Below, piece by piece: positions 12,417 to 24,246 of a stretch of 64,000 nucleotides of DNA. Source of the stretch: Gaeumannomyces sp. JS-464 (taxonomy: Eukaryota; Ascomycota; Sordariomycetes; Magnaporthales; Magnaporthaceae); assembly GCA_002197995.1 (NCBI GenBank), contig NGZR01000001.1, positions 1 to 64,000 of the forward strand. Reading direction: 5' to 3'. The notes beneath the pieces are model-generated. The model was not told the DNA's origin and searched no databases. It saw only the letters and a program-made list of their open reading frames with translations. Position numbers and translations under genes: made by a program. How positions within the stretch are numbered: position 1 is the first letter of the stretch; the number at the start of each line of letters is the position of its first letter.

Positions 12417-12679
12417 GCACCGAAACGAGTTTTAAGGAAAAGCGTCGCATTTTTTACGCTTTAAAACGTCGTAATAGTACGAATAAAAAGGCATTTCGTA
12501 GCAATTAAAAAGGATAACCGCTAAAAGCTCTTTGCGATTAACGGTTTTTTTTGCGAAAAGACGTTTTCGCACTTAACCGAACATCCTGTTAAAGTAAAAG
12601 GGGATAAGAAATGGTAAAAAAGGAAAGTATTTACCATTAACAAAAGGCGGGGCGATAAAACGTGGTTAAAAGGATTTGG

Positions 12680-12698
12680 CTTAAAAGGGGAAACCTAA
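12680..12698 (+). promoter_or_regulatory. Polypurine tract before the 3' LTR
   Basis: The purine-rich run AAAAGGGGAAA lies directly upstream of the 3' LTR, where Ty3/gypsy elements prime plus-strand DNA synthesis. Assigned from position and composition. Confidence 0.6.
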
Positions 12699-13146
12699 TG
12701 TTACGACCAGCATGTAAGCCTTTAGGATAGCAAGGCAAAAAGGGACTTTAAAGTGGTGCTTTCGCCTTACCCTAGTTACGTAGGGTTACGTGGATTAAAA
12801 GGGATTTGTAAATTTGTAGCAAAGTAATAAATCCAAAACGGGATTTGTGGATTTGTAACAAAGCAATAAATCCAAAAGGGATTTGTGGATTTGTAATAAA
12901 GCCACAAATCTAACCTAACGCAAAGTAAAAAGCAGCGTATATATAAAGGATGGATTTCCTACTGTTTTAAATAGCTTTAATTAAGGTTTCGGCATTAGTT
13001 AACCTAAGTTAGCTCCTAGGCATCCCTTAGGGCAAGCAATTAAATCGTCCTTTTAAGTTACGTAATCCTTTATTATTAGCACCAGCGATATTGTCCTCCC
13101 CACCCCTAAAGTGCCTTACTTTAAAAGCAAACCCTTAATTGTAATA
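12699..13146 (+). repeat. 3' LTR of the chromovirus
   Basis: 448 bp, starting TGTTACGACCAGCATG. It is the match to the LTR at 5685-6132 and is followed by the second ATAAT target duplication at 13147-13151. Confidence 0.93.
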
Positions 13147-13270
13147 ATAATGCGCGCACTTGTTAGGAAAAAGTAAAAATGTCCGATGTATACAGTTCCA
13201 AGTAGTTTGAATGGATTTTTGGCGTTATTGGGTTAGCATGCGCGTCGATTAACCGGAAGTCGGGTGTGAG

Positions 13271-13312
13271 TGCGCGACTCGCTTATGTGCGCGACTCGCT
13301 TGTAAACCACGT
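13271..13312 (-). repeat. Right terminal inverted repeat of the split pogo-like element
   Basis: The reverse complement matches 3987-4028 over 42 bp with two A/G differences. It is followed by the TA target duplication at 13313-13314. The transposase stop codon (13164-13166) lies about 105 bp inside it. Confidence 0.9.
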
Positions 13313-16300
13313 TATTTTAAATTACCGCGTTATAATTTACCCGTTTTTAAGTTCGAAAGTTATTTACAAGTTAAAAATCGCTTATTACGGGTTTAAAATC
13401 GCCTATTACAAGTTTAAAGTCGCTTGTTACAAATTTAAAATTGCAACGAATAATACCCGAAAATTTAACTTAAACGGGCGAGTAAAAATATCGTACCCGT
13501 AAACGCGTTTTTAAATAAAAATAAACATAGCAAAAATAATACCCGCGGGCGCGATATTTAATCGCGATTAAATAAGCAAGTAAGCCGGCCGGCCAAAAAG
13601 TAAGCAAAATTACATTTAAAGTTATTATCGCCCAAAGTTACGAATTTATACACCGCTTCGTTTATGCACCGTTTTGCGCTTTTATTAACTTAATTTTCGA
13701 TTTTCGCCTCGCGTTATACCGCGGCTCGTTTTAATTTTCAACTTTTACACCTTGTATTTAGCTAAAGTAATAGCATTTAAAACGTTAAAAAAAGCGCTTT
13801 TTTATCCTCGTTTATTTCGGCTTTACATATAACTAGTAAACCTTTTCTTTTTATTTTCCTTTTTTTTTCGATCGAGAAATATATACGTAATTTAAACGGC
13901 GTGCTTTTTTTAACAAATGGGATAATTCGCTTATTACCGTCGTTTAACGAAATTATCCGGCCGAAAATAAACTCGTTTAAATATTATTTAAATTTAGCTT
14001 TAATAAATAGCATTTTAACAAATAATTTTACGTTTTACTTAATATCTTTTTTCCGGTTTAACTAACCGCTTTCCTAAGCCGCTTAACGTATAAACTCGCT
14101 TATAACTTTAACTTTTTTTAACAAATATTTGGAAAACTATTAACCCGGTTAAAATAGTTGTTATACGACTTTTAATTTGCATTTCCGAAAAAAGTCGTAT
14201 TTAAAAAGCACCGGTAGCGATTAATCGCCATTCCCGTTTTAGTTTTTCCTTTTTTTACGTTTACGCTTTTAAGCTTACAAAGCGTTAAAACTGCTAAAGT
14301 TGCCGGTATTACTAAGCGTTACCGCCCGTGTTTACGCTTATATTTAACGCGTTTTTACGGTTTTTAGCTCGCGTTTTTCGGCGGTTTTGCAACGTATAAA
14401 CGTTTATTATATCTTTCGAATTAAGCTTTTAATAGCCTATATTTTGCTAGTAATAACGAAAAAGTTGCTTTTAACTTAAAAAATAATTTAATAAATCGCG
14501 AGGAAAACGCATAGCAAATCCTCATACTATGCTTTCGCCGTTTTTTTACTTATATGCCGTTTAACTACGCTTGCTTCGAATTTAGCCGCTATTTTAAAAT
14601 TAAAAGCCTTTTAATTTTTGCGTTGTTTTATATCGGTTTAGCAAAAAAATAATCCGTTATTTCCTCCGCCCGTTAAAAGTTTTATCAGTTGCCAAATATA
14701 AAGTAAAAAGGTTAAAGCTTTTAATTAGCCGAATTGCGAATGTAAAACATGTTTTTTATGCTAAAATAACAAAATACGAGCGGGTTATTAGCGTTATACC
14801 GCGTAGCCGTCTTTGCCCGCAGCTTTAAATATTTGCGGTTTTTTTTTTAAAATTTTACGCTAAACGTCGAAATTAAAATAGCGGAAAATTAGGCAGGTAA
14901 AAAACTTAAATTAAGCTTTTTTACGCTTTTTTTTCGTTTTTTTTTGCCCGTTTAATATAGCGGGCTCGTTTATACGGTGCTAATTAAACTAGTAGCTTTA
15001 TTATTGCAATTAGTATTACATTATAAAAATATCGCGTAAAAACCTCGTTAATTTTCCGTACTTTTTATAAATAAGCGAATTACTAATTATAATTTTTTTA
15101 ATTACGTTTTTTCGGAACTTTTAATATAACTACTCGTATAACCCTTTTATTTATTAGCCGAACCCGTGTTATAATATCGTGGAAAATATACTTAAACCGC
15201 GGCGTTTCGTACGTTTATTTGCGCGGTTTTTACTTGTTTTAATATTTCGTTCTCGTTTCGCCCACGCTTTTGCTTACGCTTTTGTTTTTACTTTTATTTT
15301 TACTTTTAACTATAGTTAATATCGGCCGTTTTAAATTCCCCCGCGTTGCCCGGTTCGGCTTTATCGTTAATCGCGGGCTTTTATTGCTTTTAAACGCCGC
15401 CGAATAAAAAAGGGTTGCGGTAAAACATGCCGTTATTATAATAATACCTAAAGCATCGTAAAAAAGCGATTATAACCACCGTTTAAACGAACGAAACGTA
15501 AACGACTTTTAGCAAATGCGTTTACCCGTATACGTATTTAAATAGCAAGTAATAACGGTTAATTTATACCGTTAAAAACCTGGTTAAATGCGCCGTCGAA
15601 ATGGCGAACCAAAGTAAAAAGTCGTGCACGCCGCCGCTATTTTCGTCTTTCGTTAATATTAATTTTTAAAAAAGCGGCGAGGTTACGTGCTTACTTTTGC
15701 TGTTATTACCGCTGCCGATTAAGTTGGTTTTCGCCACGGCCGTTTAATCGTTTAACATCGTTGCGAGCAAGCTAGTTAAAACGCGATGCTTTTCGCGTAT
15801 ATCGATCGGAAAGCTTTATTAAGCTATTTCGTAAATGTTATCGGCCGCTTTTTTTTCCGCGGAAATAGCTTACTCGAACGGTAAACAAATTACCGGCTAC
15901 CTTTTAACCTAGTATAACGAATTGCCGTAAAAATATCGGGTTAAAAGCTAGCGATTTGTATAAAATAAGCATAAATAAATATTTGCCGGTTACGTTAAAC
16001 GGCGTTTTAATAATATTATATAATTGCAAATAAATTAAACCTTTTTTTTACTTTAAATTGCCGGGTTACGTAGTTAACGTAAAGTTATTCGCGGCGGTTA
16101 TTATAGTTTAAAAGTAAAAGTAAACGACCGGGTTATTTGTATATTTGCGAGCTAATTAAACCATTTTTAAATTATATTACTATTTGCTATTTCCAATTTA
16201 CTTTTAAGTATTAATAAGCATTTGCCATTTTTTTTGTTTAAAGTTTATAGCGATTTTAAAAGCCGTTTAACGTAACCCGCGCGTTAATAACTATTAGCGT

Positions 16301-19300
16301 TTCGATATTACCCGGTTAATTAAATAATACGAACGTTATAAAAACGTTTTAACCGCGTATTTCGACGTTTATAATACCATTTGCTTCCTAATATTAATAA
16401 AAAAACTATCGTCGTTTAAACGGTCCGGGTTAAAATATGCTTCGAATTTATCGATAAATTTGGCTACGCACGTTTACAACGTATCGTTAATCGCGTTTAA
16501 AAAGCCGAATTGTATAAATATAACCTTTTTATTTTTAACGTTAAAAACGAGCTAAAAATCGCGAAATACCTCGAACCGGCCGGGGTTTTCTTTTGCTAAC
16601 TGTTTAATTTTGCTACGAATCGCTTAGTTTAGCGGGCCGAAATAACGCGCTTATAAGTTAATCGTTACTATTATCCTTTTTTCGCCGCGTTTACTTTTGC
16701 CGCTTTTTTTAACTAACGTTTACGTTTCGTTCGCCCGCGTGTAAACGCTATTTGCACCTTTTTAACCGTTCGCCCCGCTGTAATCGTGCTTTTTTTTTCT
16801 TAACGTGCGTAGTTATAACGGCGTATTGTTTTAATAAAAGAAAGTAGTTTAATATATTGTAATTCGGTATTATTAACCCGTTAAAATTTTATATTATAAT
16901 TGCGAACCGGGCCGTTAAAAGCATAATATCGTCGATTTACATTTTTAAATGTTTTTTAAAAACGATAATTTCGAGCGGCGTAACGCCGCGGGGTTATTAG
17001 CGTTGCCGTTAACGCCTTTTTTTACTTTAGCTTTTTACCGGGTTGTTTTACCTTTTTACCGCGGCCCCGTCGTTTATTTCCACGCTATTTACCTTATTTA
17101 CTTAATTTCGGATATCGTGTTTGCAAACGTCGTTAAAGCTTTTTACTTAACCGTCGCTTCGAAATGCGAACGTATAGCGATACATTTTTTAAAAAAAAAA
17201 ACGAAAAATAGCATATTTCGCTAACTTTTAACCTAAGCAAAAGCGAAATAAAAAACGCGGTATAACGGTTTTGGCTTTTATAACGCTTTATTTTTTTAGT
17301 TTAAAACGGTCGGGTTTGGTAAAACTTAAATCGCGACGTGCATATTAAAAAAGAAATTTTAATTAAGCTTAAAATCGAAAAGCTAACCAAAGCTTTGTTT
17401 GCAAACGGCGAACGAAAAAACAAACGCGAAAATAAAATTAACGTTAAACGAAACGGTATATTTATTTGCGGTACCCGCCGGCTAGTTATAAAAGCATTTT
17501 ATGCATAGTTTAAACGAAACCCTACCGTCGTCGAAACTTTTAAAAGCTTATTAACAATTAAAGCTTAACGGGTATTAATTAATGCTTAAACGTTTTTTAA
17601 TGCCGGCTTAGCCGAGGATAAATAACAGCGGTAAGCTTAACGTAAACCCCGTTAACGAAAATTTGGCGCGTTTTGCCGCTAAGTTAAAAGCCTTTTAACC
17701 GGGGGGTTTTATCGCTACTGCACGCGTTAAGCTTTAATACGGCGGGTTATTAAATTAACAAACGTAAACGCGGCGTTCGGGTTGTTAAAATCGTCGTTAT
17801 AGCTATAATGGTTGCAATAGTCGGGGCCGAAGGTTTTACTTTTAAAAACCGTAGTTATATTGTTAAAATCGTAGCAGCCCGCGTTAATATTAAGGTTTTA
17901 ATAACGCGCGAAGTGTTTAAAGCTTTGCTCGCGCTTATATTTATCCGCCGGGCAGCCCGGGAATGATTTAAATTACCGGACGAGGTATTTCGCTACGAAG
18001 TTAAAAGGCGGGGGTGCGTCGTTATCGCGGTTTACGTTTAATAGTGGAAAAATGGCGAACGGTTAACGCACGCGGGCGTACGCGGGAAATTAAGCTAAAA
18101 AAGTAATAAAAAGGCCGACGAAAATGCTAAACGCGCGCAAACCTTAATAAATAACCGGGTTTTATATTATAAGTTAAAAAAGGGTTAAAATTAAAACCGG
18201 CGTTTAAGCTAGCATTATCGGCGTTTATAAGCTGGTTTAAACCGGCCGCGTTAAAACCGTGCTTACCGCGTTTAGTAAAAAAGTTCGACGAAATTCTTCG
18301 CGGTTTAGGCAACGATTAATTAAATAACCTTTTGGTTAATAACTGTTTAACTAGCGCTTTTTACGCTATTAAACCCCAAATCCCGCGTTAACGTGCTTAT
18401 GTTAAAAGGGCTCCCGTTAACACTTTTACTTTCGGCGGAACGATTTCGTTATATTTAACGCTGTAAACCGGGCGCGTTTGCTTTTTATTATACGCATTTA
18501 TAGCTTTTTCAAATACCTTATCGATTTGTTGGGCTTTTTTTTTACCAAATCGCGTTTCGGTTAGTTTTAATCGCTTAGCAAGTGTTGCTAAGCGTCGCTT
18601 TTTTGGCCGTGCTCGCTACGTATATTGTTTTTCCTGCTACGGGCGTTAACTTTTTCGTTGCCGAAAACGGCTTTTAAGTATAATAGCATTTCGGCGTTTT
18701 TACTTTGGTTTAACGCTTTGTTATATGGTATAATAACGGTTAAATCCTAGTTTTTCTTTTTTTACGCCGTTAAAAGTTTTTTTTTTAATATAGCACTTGT
18801 AAATAATTATATTATTAAATTAAGAAAACTCGTTTAGCATTTTTATAAATTTTAACATATGGTTTAAAACCGTATATAAAAAATATTAAGGTAAAAGCGG
18901 TAAAAACGGCGGCGATAAGTAGCTATAAATCGGGATTAGTTTAATTTAAAGCAAGTAAATAAGCGGTATAAGCGAAACTGTAAGTGCGGTTAAAACGGGC
19001 TTATAAAAAAGCTATTAAAACTATTACATGCGTATAACCGGTTACGTTTGCTAATAAGTTAGCATCGAAATTAATATTTAATATTGCTATTATAAAAAAG
19101 GTAGGTTATTAATCGGGTTAAACGCCGTTTAAACCCGCGGAAAAACGGCCGCTAAACGAAGCTCGATTATAATGCCGACCGATAAATTTACCATTATAAA
19201 AAATAACCCAAATAAAGCTTTAAAATTATAATAAACGATGGTTAATAACGGGCGTTAAAAGGTTAATATTAAAAGGTTTAATATTGCAAACGCCGCGAAA

Positions 19301-22300
19301 TAAATCGAAAAAGGTTTATTTATTCGCCGTTCGATTATACCGTTAACTAAGTTTCGCGCCGATATTATTTAAATTGCTATTATTAAAACGCGCGAGCTTT
19401 TTTTTTTATCGTTTTCGTTAGCGTATTTTAACGGTCGCCCGGGTTTAAAACCACCGTTTACCATCGTCGTGTTATATAATTAAAAAAAAAAAAATTAAAA
19501 AAAGAAAAAAAAAAAATCGGATATAAAACGTAAATAATAAACGACGATAATAATAACGACGATATTAGGAATAGCAAATAGCATTAGCTGCATTTAAAGC
19601 TAGTTAAGCCCGTTTTACTCGGTATTAAAACGTGTAAAGTAAAACGGCAAAAATTAATACGGCAAAGGTTAAAATTAAATATAATTCGAACTAGCCAAAA
19701 TTAAGCGTTACATTTTATATTGCTATGCTATTTAACTATTAAAAAAAATGCCCGAAAAAAAAGGCAAAAAGCCCGCGAATATAATTCTTATTACATTTTA
19801 CCGTGCTAATTTTAACAAATTACTTATTGTTTAATCCCGAATACCGTTAAACTTTCCTTTTTACTTATTCGAACCTTTTTGCGGTTTATTAAAAACGAGC
19901 CGAGCAAAACGGCTAGCTTTCGCTTTTTAAAAAAAGTTTTAAAATCGCTTTTATTTTAAGCCTCGTTTTTCGCGGTTTTATTTTTATTTTCGTTTTCGTT
20001 TTTTTTTTTTTTTTTTGCCTTTTTTTTTATCTTTGCTTTTGCCACTTTCCGGCACGGGAAAAACGGGGTTTTTAAAATATTAAAAGCCGTTTAAAACATC
20101 GGCATCGTTAAATCGTAATTTTCCAACTTGTTTATAACGTCGTCGGCCGTAATAATATTTTTTGCCCGCTTATTAAATAGCCGTTTTAAAGCGTTTAAAA
20201 AATCGCGCTTATAATGGTTTTCGTAATTCCTAGCATATTTTTTAACGAACTTTATAAGCTTTATAATGTACTTTTAATTTAGCATTTTTAAAAAGCGGTT
20301 ATTAAACGTAAAACGTTTAAAATTATAACCATTTTTTTTCGATTTGGTAATTAATATTAATATAAACCGGACTTAAAAATAGGACGAAATCGTGCAAAAG
20401 TTTATATATTTCGCCGCGGTTTTCGTTATAAAAAATATTAAAAATAAACTTTACTAACTTATTATAAAACTCGCTTATACGTTTAGCCCGGTTTAAAATA
20501 AAGTTAAATATAGTTTTAAAAGGTTTAACTATTTAAGCGAAATAATTAAAAAAATAAACGAATATAATGCGTATAACTTTATACGCGATTAGCTTTTTTA
20601 ACTAAACCAATTTAATGCTAAAATTATTAAATTAAAGGATAATTTCGTAAAACAACTGTGCGAAATTTGTTAAATATCGTACTTATAGGCGTATTTCGAC
20701 GCGTAGGTTAATTAGCTTACTTTTATTATTTATACGAAGCTTTTGCCAATCGAAAATGGTTTTAACGATTTTAAAAATGCGCTATTTAACTTATTTCGCT
20801 TAGTTAATATAAATAAATTAACCGATAATTTAAATTATCGTATTCGTATTTCAAAAAAAGCAATAATACCGCGGTAATAAACACCGTAAAAGTTAAACCC
20901 GCGTTCGAAATATTAACGTTTAAAATGCAAACGTTAAAATCGGTATTAAAAAGGTTCCAATTTATTACTATTTTTTCCCGCTTTTAAACGCTTATACCGA
21001 ATCGGATCGAAACGATATTAAAGCTAGCTTTAATGCAAACGGCGGCTATTAAACTAAGGAAAAAAGTGTTAATATATCGAAATATCGTGCCCGCGGGCGT
21101 AGAAAAAAGTCGCGCTTACGAACGTAAAATTTTAAAGCCGAATTTAAACGCGCCGGTAAATAAAAAAAGGGAATTTACAATTACATTTATAAAAAGTTAA
21201 TTATTATTAAAATGCGGTAACTTTTTTTTTACTTTAAAATATAAGTTTAACGATGCGTGTAAAAACGAGCGATTTGCATAAAAAACAATGCATTATATCC
21301 GCGCGTATAATTAAAAGAAAAATAAAAAAGTTTTTTATTAACGTTAAAAAAATCCAAAATAGCGAACCGTCGTTAAAATTCGCAATAAATTAATCGATTA
21401 TTTCCGCATTTAACGCGGTAATTTAACTTTATATTAAGTTTAAACGCGTTTTTATTTTTATACGGCTGTTTTCGTGTAAAGTTTTTAAATTTATACCGTT
21501 ATTAACAAGCGTAGCTTTTAAATTTTTTAAGCTTATTAAAATGGTGGTATTATCGCAAATAAACATGCGATAAAAGTTGTAATCCATATTTAAAAAGCAA
21601 AAAACGCAAATAAAAAATAAGTTTAAACCTTTGTTCGCTTTTTTAATATTGGTTGCGAAAAAGTTACCGCCGGTATTAATATCGCCGTAAAAGATTTTTA
21701 CGGTTTAGTTTTTATCGCCGTCGTACGCGAACGGGAATAAAACGTTTTTTAAAATGGTTTTGGTGTTTTTAAAAACCTTTTAAAAGCGAAAGTGGTAAAC
21801 GGGGTTTTTCGATAAGATTATATAAGCGGGGATTTTTTCCCAAGGGTATGTAATAATACCGTTAAATAGCTCGATAAAAGTATTTATACCGCGCCGATAA
21901 GTATACATATTCGTAGCTTTAAATATAAATAGCGATATATTAATAAGCTATTTTACGTCGATAATTAAACGCTAAGCTTTAAAATGCAAAAGCTATTAGC
22001 GAAATTCGCAAATTTGCTAAGTACGTAATTAAACTTTAAAGTTTTAAAAAATCCGTTTACCGAATTAAAAATGCTCGCTTTCGTTTTAATAGGTTTATTC
22101 GAGCGCAATTATATCGGTATGTTTTTTATATTCGGAAACGTTAAGTATTTAGCAAACCGAAACATTTGTTAAATGAAAAACGAAATGCTAATAATATTCG
22201 TTACGCGATTAATGGTAAACGTAACGGTATAAACGCCGAATAAACGCGTTATATTTAGCATTTAACGGATAACGCGATAATTAATATTGTAAAAGTTTTA

Positions 22301-24246
22301 AATGCTTTGCAATTCGTTAAAAATAACGCGGCGAAAGTTAATTTTATATTTACCCGAGTTAATTATTAAGTATGTGATTTTTTTAATTTTAAAAGCGTTT
22401 TTAGCATTACTTTTATCGCCGTAATTAAAGCTTTCGTTTATACGGTTTTGCAATTTAAAAAGGAAAAAGTAAATAAGGTTAAAAAAAATTGAAAAATCGT
22501 GCTCGCGGGCGTACGCTAAGCGAAACTTACGAGTTATATGCGCTATTATCGTCGTTAAAATCTATGCTCGAGGTTTTTTTCTTTTTTGTTAAATTCGTTA
22601 CTTTAATTAGCAAAAGCTGCCTTTTTACCTTTATTAACGAAAAGTCGATCGTATTATAATAAGCTTTTCGATTTGTTTTAATCGAGCTTCGCGGTTATAT
22701 ATTTTACGTAACGCTTAATAAAAATATAAAAAGTGGAAATAATAACCACCTTTTTAAACTTAAAATTGTTCGTTTCGCTTATTAACCGGGCTTAAAATTT
22801 TTTTTACTTTAAAAGCGATAACGTGGTTTAAACCCGGGCTTTGTTTTTACCGTAAAATTGCTTAATACCGTAAAAATAGTATAATTTTAAACTAGGGAAG
22901 TTTTAATAAGCTTTTGTAAAAATTTAAAAAAAAGGTTAGTTAACACGAAAAGGAAAATCGGTAAAAATTCCTTTTTATTACCGGCGGCGGCCGACTTTTC
23001 GCGGTTAAAAACGTCGAAAAAAACCACGAAAAAGTAAATAAAGGTTTTACTAATACTAACCTCGTTCGCTAAAAGCTAAAACTTTAAAAGGTTACGTTTT
23101 AAATTTAAAAGCATATATGCGTTTATCGAAATTATATTAGCAAAAAAAAAGCGGTGGTTGAAATTTTATGCCCGCGGGCGTAAAAAAAGAGAAAAAAAAA
23201 AGGAATCGTGCTCGCGGGCGTAAAAAAAAATTTACGCCCGCGGGTATAATATTTTAAAAAAGGTAAAGTTAATAAGCTTATTAATAAGCTGGTAAAAAAG
23301 GAAAAACTTATTATTAAAACCGCCGGTATTCAGTTGCATTAAAAGTAAACGGCTTTAAACTTTTCGTAATCGAAAATAGCATTATTTAAAACGTCGTTTT
23401 TAACGTTATTTATATCGGAGTTTTTATTTAAACGACCGAGGATTTTTAGCAACGATTTAAAAAAGTGGGAATCGTTAAACAATTGTTTTAAAAAGTGGGA
23501 TTTTTTTAATATACCTAATATAGCGTAAGCTTTGCAATTTTGCTAAATGATGCGGTTTTAAGCCTTTTCGAGCGAATCGTTAGCTTTAATAACTTAATTA
23601 AGTTGCATATCGATATAAGCTATTTGCGTTAATATAAAAGTATTAATATTTTTTTTATTATCGAAAAGCTTAAAAAAGGTTTTAATAATGTCGTTGGAAA
23701 TACGGTGCTTTTTAGGTTTTTCGAAACGGCCGTTCGTATACATTTTTTTACATATAGCGGTAAACGTAAAAAAATTAAGCGGTGCGATTTTTTCGACGGC
23801 TGTTACGCCGCCGGCGCGTTAACGCTTGTTAACCAAATCGCGCTAAAAATTTTAAAATAAATTAAGCGCGTTTAGCAAACAAACGCGATTATATTCGCGG
23901 CGATTAAAAATATTTGCGTTAAATTGCAATAATAAGTTTTAAATGGATTTAAACTTAAATCGTTTAATTTAAATGGCGAACGTTATATTATTTATAAAAA
24001 CGACGTTTTCGTTAACTTAATCGTGCTTTAAATCGCCGAATAAACGGGCGTTTTCGGTAAAAGAAAAAACGAACGGGCTAAAATCCAACTTTTATTTACC
24101 TTTTTTTTTGCTTAAACCGTTATAACCGTTTAGTTAAATCCTTTTTTTACGGCGGTTTTAAAAGTAAATATAATAGGTAAAAGCGCGGAACTAATCGTCG
24201 GCGGAAAATTTACTATAAATATTAAACGTGCTTTCGAAGTGTTAAA
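13313..24246. other. RIP-degraded AT-rich subtelomere, unclassified
   Basis: About 11 kb of AT-rich, stop-saturated sequence. I could not match any reading frame on either strand to a transposon family with confidence. Longest open stretches are 91 codons (16949-17224, plus) and 61 codons (18127-18312, minus), neither recognisable. Visible structure is limited to GC-rich palindromes of the GCCCGCGGGC type (near 13543, 21088, 22499 and 23168-23250) and long A or T runs (for example near 20000). It probably holds one or more further repeats mutated beyond reading by eye. Confidence 0.7.
23165..23255. repeat. GC-rich palindrome cluster, inverted arrangement
   Basis: Three copies of the GCCCGCGGGC motif occur within 90 bp. 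Two are in the GTGCYCGCGGGCGTAAAA orientation, with A/G-rich spacers, and one is reversed (TTTACGCCCGCGGGTATAATAT). This repeats the layout seen at 1495-1620 in block A, although this site is outside the duplicated block. Confidence 0.7.

Larger units (their letters stand above)
5685..13146 (+). mobile_element. Chromodomain Ty3/gypsy retrotransposon (chromovirus), complete but RIP-degraded
   Basis: A 7462-bp element bounded by two 448-bp LTRs that begin TGTTAC and end GTAACA-like, with 5-bp target duplications ATAAT at 5680-5684 and 13147-13151. Internal order on the plus strand is gag, protease, reverse transcriptase, RNase H, integrase, chromodomain, which defines a Ty3/gypsy chromovirus of the kind common in ascomycetes. 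Frames carry many TAA/TAG stops from RIP. The LTRs differ mainly by C/T and G/A transitions, so their divergence cannot date the insertion. The 3' non-coding part (11650-12698) is unusual: it contains two tRNA-like sequences and a minus-strand open reading frame. Confidence 0.95.
3987..13312 (+). mobile_element. Pogo/Fot-like DNA transposon split by a nested retrotransposon
   Basis: Terminal inverted repeats of 42 bp (3987-4028 and 13271-13312) begin ACGTGGTTTACAA and are flanked by TA on both sides (3985-3986, 13313-13314). TA is the target duplication of Tc1/mariner-pogo elements. The two ends differ at only two positions, both A/G. Removing the nested retrotransposon (5685-13146) and one copy of its 5-bp duplication leaves about 1.86 kb, the usual size for a Fot1-type element. 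The transposase is on the plus strand and degraded by RIP. Confidence 0.9.

Noticed and set aside
13266..13502. 78-codon plus-strand frame with repeated YKFK/AYY units
   Set aside because: It begins inside the transposon terminal repeat and runs into RIP DNA; the repeats reflect short AT-rich duplications.
16900..16960. A minus-strand IDDIML-like string suggesting a LINE reverse transcriptase
   Set aside because: The flanking translation does not show the other RT blocks in any frame, and in AT-rich RIP DNA such a short match is easily due to chance.
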